Source: Leptodactylus fallax (taxonomy: Eukaryota; Chordata; Amphibia; Anura; Leptodactylidae). Taken from it: a DNA stretch of 64,000 nt. The notes below the pieces were generated by a model. It made no database searches. It saw only the letters and a program-made list of their open reading frames with translations, and was not told where the DNA came from. Shown piece by piece: positions 54,720 through 64,000 of the stretch (its first letter is position 1; each line of letters starts with the position of its first letter). The stretch is from contig CAMRHE010000021.1 of the NCBI GenBank assembly GCA_947044405.1, positions 9,532,501 through 9,596,500 of the forward strand, read 5' to 3'. Made by a program: the position numbers and the translations under genes.

Positions 54720-56530
54720 CAAATATGTGCTTCACAGGCTACATTCCCATCTGCATTGGAGCCTCTGTTTGGAGATTCTGTAGCAGTGTAAAAATTGATG
54801 GATGAAGAAGTACTGCAAGTCCGACTTTTTTGTCCGATGGTTTCAGTTTAAAAGAAGAGACACCTGACAGATCCCATTATAGCCAATGGGGTTCATCGGG
54901 CACCATTGGTGTTTGCTATTTTAGTGGTCAAGTGTGTCCATTGTTCTGATCTTCTGACAGACCAGAACAGCAGGCACAGCTGCGCAGATAGTGTAAGTCA
55001 TGTTATAAAAATTGTCGTATAACAATGCAATGAACATGTGACACTTGTAGCTAATCGATAGCCTTAATGTTCTTATGCCATACAGTACAGCGATACAAAG
55101 ACCACAGTATTAGTGGCAATAGAATGGTCAGGGCTATAGGAAAAGAGTTTTTTTTTTTTTTTTTTACATATTCCCTGACTTTAGTGGAACTCGACCACCA
55201 CTGGCAACCTGAATTTGACTGTCAGAGGGGACAGGGTGAGGGTTAGTCATGGTAAAGATTTTGGGGTGTTTATTTTAGAGAGAAGTGCAGGTGACAGTGG
55301 TGGGATTGGATTCTATCAGACCATTTATGGCCATTAGTGTATTTTATGGGTGAACCCTTTAATGTAACCTACATCACTGCCATTCAACAACTAAACACTT
55401 ACATGAATTTTACAGTGATTGCAAATGTCTATTAAATACCTGAGCGCAGAAGGCGTAGACATAGCAGTTGTACCTGTGTCCTGGTTCTTCGCAGATCCTA
55501 CAACACATCTCTACCAGTATTATAAGTGCTATATGATGGGACTTTGTTTAAGACATTGCTTTAGCACCCATGAGCTTCAAGTTTTGGCCCTGTTATTAAA
55601 TGAACTTTCTTAAAGCAAACTACATGGTGCATACTTTAAATCCATGTGTGAAACATGCCAAAGTCATTCAAATTCATAAAAGTACAGTAAAATATTTTAG
55701 GCACCAGATGTACTTTTATATGAAAAATGAATTCATAATAAATTGAGGCTCACTGAGCAGCTCAAAATGTGTTACTTATTTTGCTTAGATTTAAAATGCA
55801 AGTTACCGTAGTATGAAAATTAAAATAATAATAAAAGATAATAAAATTGCTATTTTCCAAAATGTCTACCAAATGTTCTCTTGGTAAAGGACACACTATA
55901 AAATGAAATACAAATTTCCAAACTTCCATTTACAATGTGTTAGGAACATTTAGCAACAAAAATAACGTTGAAAAATCTTAATGTCACAAGTTGTTGTATA
56001 AGGGCTTTATCACTTTTTGAATCACGCTTGCTGAAATTAAATTAAAGGTCATTTTCATCCTGAACAGCTATACAAGAGATATAACACTCCAGTATTGAGT
56101 GAATATTTCTGGAAGAGCACTGGCATTTTTTTTACACTCTTGTGTTATTGCTGTGAACAAGCTATTTACTTCTTTCATGTCATTTAAGAGAACAGATATA
56201 TTGGTAATTTATTAGCACAATTTATTCTCTTTATTTATAATACATTTATTTGGTGAATGTCTGCTACTACTGTAGGTAAACAGAGAAAAGAAGTGTACTA
56301 TACGTGTATTATATTATATATTATATACTAATGCAAACATTAAGCAGTAAAAATAGTCTACTATAAAACTATTATTAGAAAATAATAACAGATTTTAATA
56401 CAATACAATTTGCTCTTTTAAAAAAAAACTATGTAGTAGTATACAGAAAAAAGTCAATAATAGATGTAGGAACATTACAAAATATATTTAACTAGAGAAT
56501 AAAGGTTCCTTATGTCAATCAATTAATGCT
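54720..56530. other. AT-rich DNA, no feature
   Basis: A T-run is at 55,149-55,167. Short frames without domains. Confidence 0.5.
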
Positions 56531-57020
56531 TAAAGGGGTTGTTCGGGTTAAAAAACATTTTAACATTAAACTAAACACCCCCTCACCATCTACTTTATAA
56601 ATTACTTTAATTAGCAAAACTTTATATTTACCATTATTGCTATACTATACATATCCCCCCTCTCTCCTCCCCTCTCCTCCCATCTCCTCCCCTCTCCTCC
56701 CATCTCCTCCCATCTCCACCCCTCCCTCCCATCCCCTCACTTCCCATCCCCTCACTTCCCATCCCCTCACTTCCCATCCCCTCACTTCCCATCCCCTCAC
56801 TACACCCCTCCCCGTCTTACTTACCTTCTGTCCTGCCTCCTTCTGTCATGTGACGTCATCAGCGACACGCGCGCAGTAATTCTTCAACTCGGGCATGCGC
56901 AATAGACTTCCAGAGCGATTGTGGGCTACTGCGCATGTGCGAGCTGCCTAGCAACGTCATGAAGATGTCTCCTGGTCCGCGCATGCGCAGCAGCTTTCAA
57001 TATGGAATCGAGGGTTACAG
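56531..57020. repeat. TTAAAGGGGTT-ended repeat with C-rich tract
   Basis: Starts near CTTAAAGGGGTTGTTCGGGT. A strand-asymmetric C/T tract (56,655-56,810) includes about six 15-bp TCCCATCCCCTCACT units. Downstream, GGGCATGCGCAATAGACTTC and TACTGCGCATGTGCGAGC resemble the core at 360-430. Probably the same MITE family as 201-800, expanded by the C-rich repeat. Confidence 0.6.
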
Positions 57021-57029
57021 GGTCCTATC

Positions 57030-58290
57030 TGTTCTGCTGGCATCTAAAGGAGGGCAGGGATCCTTGGGGTGCTTCTGGCATCTAAAGGGGACAGGTGTCT
57101 TTGGGGTGCTGCTGTCATATAAGGGGGTGCAGTGGTCCTTGGGGTGCTGCTGGCATCTAAGGGGGGACAGGGATCCGTGAGGTGCTTCTGGCATCTAAAG
57201 GGGGGGCAGGTGTCTTTGGGGTGCTGCTGATATTTAAGGGGCAGGGGTCCTTGGGGTGCTGCTGGCATCTAAGGGAGGCAGGGATCCTTGGGGTGCTTCT
57301 GGCATCTAAAGGGGGGCAGGTGTCTTTGGGGTGCTGCTGATATCTAAGGGGGAGGGGTCCTTGCGGTGCTGCTGACATCTAAAGGGGGGCAGGTGTCTTT
57401 GGGGTGCTGCTGGCATCTAAGGGGGGACAGAGATCCGTGGGGTGCTTCTGGCATCTAAAGGGGGGCAGGTGTCTTTGGGGTGCTGCTGATATTTAAGGGG
57501 CAGGGGTCCTCGGGGTGCTGCTGGCATCTAAGGGGGGCAGGGATCCTTGGGGTGCTTCTGCTTTCTAAAGGGGGGCAAGTGTCTTTGGGGTGCTGCTGAT
57601 ATCTAAGGGGGAGGGGTCCTTGGGGTGCTGCTGACATCTAAAGGGGGGAAGGTGTCTTTGGGGTGCTGCTGATATCTAAGGGGGGCAGAGGTCCTTGCGG
57701 TGCTGCTGGCATCTAAGGTGGTGCAGGGGTCCTTGGGGTGCTCCTGGCATCTAAGGGAGAGCAGGGGTCCTTGGGGTGCTTCTGGCATCTATGGGAGCAG
57801 AGGTCCGTGGGGGTGCTGCTGGCATCTAAGGGGCAGGGATCTATGGGGTGCTGTGGGCATCTAAGGGGGGCCAGGGATCCGTGGGGTGCTGCTGGCATCT
57901 AAAGGGGAAGCAGGGGTCCCTGGGGTGCTACTGGCATCTAGGGAGGGGCATGGGTTTTTGGAGTGCTGCTGATATCTAAGGTCGGGCAGGGGTCCTTGTG
58001 GTGCTGCTGGCATCTAAGGGGGTGCAGGGGTCCTTGGGGTGCTGCTGGCATCTAAGGGAGAGCAGGGGTCCTTGGGGTGCTTCTGGAATCTATGGCGGGC
58101 AGGGGTCTGTGGGGGTGATGCTGGCATCTAAGGGGAGAAGGGATCCGTGGGGTGCTGCTGGCATCTAAAGGGGAAGCAGGGGTCCGTGGGGTGCTGCTGG
58201 CATCTAAGAGGGAGACAGGGATCCGTGGGGTGCTGCTGGCATCTAAAGGGGAAGCAGAGGTCCCTGGGGTGCTGCTGGCATGTAATGGGG
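57030..58290. repeat. G-rich minisatellite, period about 37-41 bp
   Basis: Roughly thirty units of the form GGGGTGCTGCTGGCATCTAA followed by GGGGGGCAGGGATCCTT. Variant units alternate (GCTTCTGGCATCTAAAGG; GCTGATATCTAAGGGG), so a higher-order pattern exists. Strong G/C strand asymmetry. Further degenerate GGGGT/GCTGC-rich sequence extends to about 58,830. Confidence 0.92.
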
Positions 58291-58855
58291 GCAGGGTCTT
58301 GTGGGGTTCGGGTCCCTGGGGGGCTGCTCCATGTGTCAGTGTGGGATCCCAGGGGTATTGATTTTGTCTGTGGGGTTCCTGGGGAATTGCTTGTGTAAGA
58401 GGGGGTTTTGAAGGTGTTCCCATAGCGCTGTCACCTGTGTGGATGTTTGGGGGTACCTGGGGTGCTACCTGTGTATGTGAGGATGTGCTGGTGGTGGTCC
58501 CTTGGGTACTTCCACCTGTGTGCATATGGCAGAGGGTCCGAGGGGTGCTGCCGTGTGGTGTGCAGGTCACTGGGCTACTACCTTCTTGTAAGTGGTGGGT
58601 TCCTGCAGTGCTGCCTATGTGAGCGTGGGGGTTGCTGGTGGTGGTCCCTGGGGTGCTGTCTGTGTATTGGAGGGGTCGGGCCCCTAGGGTCTTGCCACCT
58701 ATGCATTGGGAGGAGGGGGCTGCCCACTGTGTGCTGTGGGGGTGAAAGGGGGGCTCCAGTTCTTGGGGGACTGCTGCCTTTATGCTGTTGTGATCTGGAC
58801 ATTGGGGGGATGCTGCCTATGTGCTGTGTGAGGCTTATTAATAGACATAGATCCT
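58291..58855. repeat. Degenerate continuation of the G-rich array
   Basis: Irregular blocks such as GTCCCTGGGGTGCT, GGGGTGCTGCC, TGCCTATGTG. Several open frames in both strands are compositional by-products. Confidence 0.55.
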
Positions 58856-58859
58856 ATGC

Positions 58860-59290
58860 TGACTTTCACAGAAAGCACCAAGACCATGAACCTACCTATA
58901 GTAGCTACAGAGTACACCGAGACCGTGAACCTACCTGCAATAACTACAGAATACACTGAGACCATGAACCTACCTGCAGCAACTCCATTCTAGACAGTAC
59001 AGTAGTGAGACAGCTAGAATGGAGTTGTTGTATGGAGGACCAACCTATAGTAACTACAGAATACACCAAGACCATGAACCTACCTCCAGTAACTACAGAA
59101 TACACTGAGACCATGAACCTACCTATAGTAACTACAGAGTACACCGAGACCATGAACTTACCTGCAGTAACTACAGAATACACCGAGACCATGAACCTAC
59201 CTGTAGCAACTCCATTCTAGTCAGGTCATTAGTGAGACAGGTAGAATGGAGTTGTTGTACGGAGGTCCTACCTATAGTAACTACAGAGTA
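58860..59290 (+). repeat. 39-bp minisatellite with higher-order structure
   Basis: Unit ACCTACCTATAGTAACTACAGAATACACCGAGACCATGA (39 bp, 13 codons). Two runs of units (58,870-58,976 and 59,045-59,210) are each followed by a different about 65-bp spacer containing CTCCATTCTAG...CTAGAATGGAG inverted pairs (58,981-59,025; 59,210-59,254). This gives a superunit near 235 bp. Because 39 is divisible by 3, a frame with a repeated VTTEYTETMNLP stays open. Confidence 0.88.
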
Positions 59291-59299
59291 CACTGAGAC

Positions 59300-60314
59300 T
59301 ATAAACCAACTTGCTTGACATGAAAGGGATGTGTCCTGTTGTGCTGTCTATTGTGCTTATTTACAACTATCACAATCATTATCGTACGGAATATGCATAA
59401 AAAAAACGAACAAAAAGTAGCAATACCAATTTTATTTTTTTTCAATTAGCAAAATATTATATGAAATATGTTTAAATTTGTAAATAATAGTAGACATAAC
59501 ATAATAAACACACCACAATACAGATAAGCAGTGTGATACAACAGCACCAATAAGCTTTAGAAAAAAACTTTATTTACAAAATGAATATAATGGTGAACTC
59601 GTTCAACTGTATGATCTGGAAACCATCGGTTACAATTTTTTTTTCTCTTGTATTTTGAAAGGCTTCTTTGCTTTTGTTCACAGCATACAAGAGGATAGTA
59701 GCACTATGTCCCAGTAAAAAAATATGGTAACGTAGACTGGACAATGTGATGTAGGAGGTCAAATCAAAATGTCTGTAAAGCAAAAAGAAAATCGATGAAA
59801 TCTTGATGTTCTATGCAATATAAGTCATAACAACATTTATTTATGGTGCTTTGTGGTTACTGTGTGATATAAAGTATTTGTAAACTATGGATTAGACATA
59901 CAAAACAAAATAATCTTGAAACAGGATTGTGAGTTAAATTATTACAGATTATAGATACAGGTTATAGATGCTCAGGTCACAGTGACATGAAAAATATCAA
60001 CTACATTGCTGAGATCAGTATAAACAGAGACATACAAGCCACAATGACATTGTAGCCATAATGTGGATCTACAGCGGATGTGAAACTACTACTACCGGAA
60101 TACATATTTCACTTCGATGGTAGTTTATGAGAGAGTTGAACAAGTTTGGAAACTATGATTTGTGGTTTTGCAACATCACATATGTGGATCACTCGCGTGA
60201 TACATACAGTAGCAATGCCAACATATCTGACATGATCTGTGGCAATTGCCAAGAGCAATGGCAAAAATGATGCTCAAGCATAATTTTCTTATATTAATGT
60301 CTGATATATATATA
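59300..60314. other. AT-rich DNA, no feature
   Basis: No recognisable gene. A (TA)n tract precedes the Tc1 insertion at 60,305-60,316. Confidence 0.5.
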
Positions 60315-60316
60315 TA

Positions 60317-61965
60317 CAGTCATATGAAAAAGTTTGGGCACCCCTATTAATCTTAATCATTTTTAGTTCTAAATATTTGGGTGTTTGCAACAGCCATTTC
60401 AATTTGATATATCTAATAACTGATGGACACAGTAATATTTCAGGATTGAAATGAGGTTTATTGTACTAACAGAAAATGTGCAATATGCATTAAACCAAAA
60501 TTTGACTGGTGCAAAAATTTGGGTACCCTTATCATTTTATTGATTTGAATACTCCTAACTACTTTTTACTGACTTACTGAAGCACAAAATTGGTTTTGTA
60601 ACCTAACTGAGCTTTGAACTTCATAGCCAGGTGTATCCAAACATGAGAAAAGGTATTTAAGGTGGCCAATTGCAAGTTGTTCTCCTATTTGAATCTCCTC
60701 TGAAGAGTGGCATCATGGGCTCCTCAAAACAATTCTCAAATGATCTGAAAACAAAGATTGTTCAACATAGTTGTTCAGGGGAAGGATACAAAAAGTTGTC
60801 TCAGAGATTTAACCTGTCAGTTTCCACTGTGAGGAACATAGTAAGGAAATGGAAGACCACAGGGACAGTTCTTGTTAAGCCCAGAAGTGTCAGGCCAAGA
60901 AAAATATCAGAAAGGCAGAGAAGAAGAATGTTGAGAACAGTCAAGGACAATCCACAGACCACCTCCAAAGAGCTGCAGCATCATCTTGCTGCAGATGGTG
61001 TCACTGTGCATCGGTCAACAATACAGCACACTTTGCACAAGGAGAAGCTGTATGGGAGAGTGATGCGAAAGAAGCCGTTTCTGAAAGCACGCCACAAACA
61101 GAGTCGCCTGAGGTATGCAAAAGCACATTTGGACAAGCCAGCTTCTATTTGGAAGAAGGTCCTGTGGACTGATGAAACAAAGATTGAGTTGTTTGGTCAT
61201 ACAAAAAGGCGTTATGCATGGCGTCCAAAAAACACAGCATTCCAAGAAAAACACTTGCTACCCACTGTAAAATTTGGTGGAGGTTCCATCATGCTTTGGG
61301 GCTGTGTGGCCAATGCCGGCACCGGGAATCTTGTTAAAGTTGAGGGTCGCATGGATTCAACTCAGTATCAGCAGATTCTTGAGAATAATGTACAAGAATC
61401 AGTGACGAATTTGAAGTTACGCCGGGGATGGATATTTCAGCAAGACAATGATCCAAAACACAGCTCCAAATCTACTCAGGCATTCATGCAGAGGAACAAT
61501 TACAATGTTCTGGAATGGCCATCCCAGTCCCCAGACCTGAATATCATTGAACATCTGTGGGATAATTTGAAGCGGGCTGTCCATGCTCGGCGACCATCAA
61601 ACTTAACTGAACTGGAATTGTTTTGTAAAGAGGAATGGTCAAAAATACCTTCATCCAGGATCCAGGAACTGATTAAAAGCTACAGGAAGCGACTAGAGGC
61701 TGTTATTTTTGCAAAAGGAGGATCTACTAAATATTAATGTCACTTTTCTGTTGAGGTGCCCATACTTTTGCACCGGTCAAATTTTGGTTTGATGCATATT
61801 GCACATTTTCTGTTAGTACAATAAACCTCATTTCAGTCCTGAAATATTACTGTGTCCATCAGTTATTAGATATATCAAATTGAAATGGCTGTTGCAAACA
61901 CCCAAATATTTAGAACTAAAAATGATTAAGATTAATAGGGGTGCCCAAACTTTTTCATATGACTG
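60317..61965 (+). mobile_element. Complete Tc1/mariner transposon with long terminal repeats
   Basis: TA at 60,315-60,316 and 61,966-61,967; ends CAGTCATATGAAAAAGTTTG and its inverse. Inverted repeats are about 212 bp (60,317-60,528; 61,754-61,965) and carry an internal repeat of the end motif (TTGGGTACCC; GTGCCCATACTTTTGCACC), the IR/DR layout used by Tc1-like elements with two transposase sites per end. 1,649 bp; one uninterrupted transposase gene. Confidence 0.95.
60715..61737 (+). CDS. Tc1 transposase, intact (DD34E)
   Basis: 340 codons from ATG 60,715 (MGSSKQFSNDLKTKIVQHSC). An upstream in-frame ATG at 60,670 would add 15 residues but the family start motif favours 60,715. The N-terminus has paired-type helix-turn-helix domains (KKLSQRFNLSVSTVRNIVRK and VTVHRSTIQHTLH) with a basic linker (KPRSVRPRKISERQRRRM). 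Catalytic residues: WTDETKIELFG, QQDNDPKHSSK, SPDLNIIEHLW, with 34 residues between the second Asp and Glu. GGGSIMLWGC is present as in active relatives. No stop or frameshift. Ends VIFAKGGSTKY. Likely functional or only recently silenced. Confidence 0.94.
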   Translation: MGSSKQFSNDLKTKIVQHSCSGEGYKKLSQRFNLSVSTVRNIVRKWKTTGTVLVKPRSVRPRKISERQRRRMLRTVKDNPQTTSKELQHHLAADGVTVHRSTIQHTLHKEKLYGRVMRKKPFLKARHKQSRLRYAKAHLDKPASIWKKVLWTDETKIELFGHTKRRYAWRPKNTAFQEKHLLPTVKFGGGSIMLWGCVANAGTGNLVKVEGRMDSTQYQQILENNVQESVTNLKLRRGWIFQQDNDPKHSSKSTQAFMQRNNYNVLEWPSQSPDLNIIEHLWDNLKRAVHARRPSNLTELELFCKEEWSKIPSSRIQELIKSYRKRLEAVIFAKGGSTKY

Positions 61966-62104
61966 TATATATATGTGTATTGACAATACTGGATTTATAT
62001 GTATGCATAAAGATAAAATGAGTGAGACATACTGGTATATAGACACATATAAAGCTTTTGAAGGACCTACTGTATGACAGAAGAGTAATGCAGAAAAACA
62101 AATA

Positions 62105-63025
<921 letters not shown>

Positions 63026-63027
63026 TA

Positions 63028-64000
63028 TGTGTAAAACATAGTATCTTACCATCATGTTTATCCACAGGAAGAGAGTTCAGCAGGTATGTTGTAGATCTGT
63101 TCTGACAGCTGAGGGAGAGTGTTTTGAAAGGGAGGGGGTCAATGAGTGAGAGAGAGAGGTGTGGTGATTGAGATCTAGGATTCTAATGATGGCTGCTGAG
63201 GGTGTAGTGGGCAGGCTAGTTAAGGAGACAGGAAGGGGGGAGTGTGTGAGAAAGGGAGGGGGTCAGTCAGTGAGAGAGGGAGGAGAAGTGAGGCATCATG
63301 GAACTTGTAGGAAACAAACTACAGGAAGTTAGGGATGTAAACAAATGCAGAAGATGCAAAAAGCTCACTGAAAACCCCAGAAATCACTCAAAACACTGAT
63401 AAAGGTATTTGATGGCATTTATTAACCCATTAATAGCACTAACAGACCTTTTTTGAAAAATAATTTTTTTGCCCAGAAAATGGGAGTAAGCAGAAAATCA
63501 TAGTAAAGACTCCAAGCAAGCACCTCTGCCTCTTATGTAAACATACTGTAACTATAAATAAGTCTAATGCTTCCTTACTCTTCAAGGATGCATGCCCAAC
63601 AAGACTGGGGAATCAAGACTTTAATGGTTCTGGAGCATAAGGAAACACAGGGTCATCGGTTATAAAATATTTCTCACTCTTGGGTCAAATTTATTATGCC
63701 TTGTACTTCTGACATACAAGTAATGAAAAATTTTGTTGCACATGCCTGTTTTTTGCACAAAAATTGTGACATTTTCCATTTGTTGTCTTTTTCACCACTT
63801 TTTACAAAAATGGATGGGGATAAAGGTGGGCCAAGAATGACTCAGCTCCACTAAATTTATTCTAACTTTCATCCAGAAAACTGCCACAAGATATAGTTGA
63901 AACCTATGTCAGTTTCAGACAAGCATAGATTTCAATGCTGGTGCATGGGAACTCTCACTTTGCAAACGAATTATTAAGAGACTGGGGCCTATTAACAATA
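63028..64000. repeat. Repeat related to 560-790, then unassigned DNA
   Basis: 63,100-63,470 shares GTGAGAGAGGGAGG, GATGTAAACAAATGCAGAAG and AAATCACTCAAAACACTG with the window's left end. From about 63,480 onward nothing is recognised. Confidence 0.5.

Noticed and set aside
58052..58570. 172-codon frame rich in Pro/Thr/His
   Set aside because: Antisense of the G-rich minisatellite; composition explains the frame.

Overview
The window is vertebrate nuclear DNA made almost entirely of nested transposable elements. I see no host gene, no rRNA and no functional tRNA gene. The mix points to an amphibian, most likely a frog: two piggyBac families, several hAT families, three Tc1/mariner families, a Penelope-like element with tandem and inverted terminal repeats, L1 and CR1 LINEs, a gag-only Ty3/gypsy LTR element, and many foldback MITEs ending in TTAAAGGGGTT or CTAAGGCCCCA. 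The organism call is inferred from this repeat content and is not proven.

Layout. 0-5.4 kb: foldback and dispersed repeats, then AT-rich DNA with nothing recognisable. 5.5-16.2 kb: a giant inverted repeat that I read as a Penelope-like element. Its left arm has three 328-bp subunits. Two of these carry different piggyBac elements at the same internal TTAA (5,897-10,023 and 10,356-13,082), while the right arm keeps the empty sites. The first piggyBac itself contains a hAT element (7,592-9,657) filled with about 45 copies of a 30/31-bp minisatellite. 16.3-22.1 kb: a Tc1 5' fragment and a decayed L1 with a Tc1 3' fragment inside it. 22.95-27.1 kb: an inverted second copy of the piggyBac+hAT+minisatellite composite, in a dispersed repeat. 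27.6-32.0 kb: a young LTR retrotransposon with gag but no polymerase, in a foldback MITE. 34.9-38.3 kb: a MITE containing a hAT containing an intact DD35E Tc1-like transposon. 38.6 kb: a tRNA-type SINE. 40.7-44.5 kb: a CR1 LINE apparently split by a hAT-type insert. 44.5-52.2 kb: hAT-type elements, two of them with the same minisatellite unit, plus a hAT transposase relic. 52.5-55 kb: LTR-like repeats. 56.5-59.3 kb: a C-rich tract, a G-rich ~38-bp minisatellite and a 39-bp minisatellite. 60.3-62.0 kb: an intact DD34E Tc1 transposon. 62.1-63.0 kb: an internally deleted Tc1 copy of a third family.

The order of insertion can be read from target-site duplications: TTAA for piggyBac, TA for Tc1, 8 bp for hAT, 5 bp for the LTR element. 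Only the two Tc1 transposases (35.8-36.8 kb, 60.7-61.7 kb) look able to encode full-length enzymes. All other transposase or polymerase genes are broken. The most unusual object is the composite in which a minisatellite-bearing hAT travels inside a piggyBac element, while the same minisatellite unit recurs in hAT elements with different ends.
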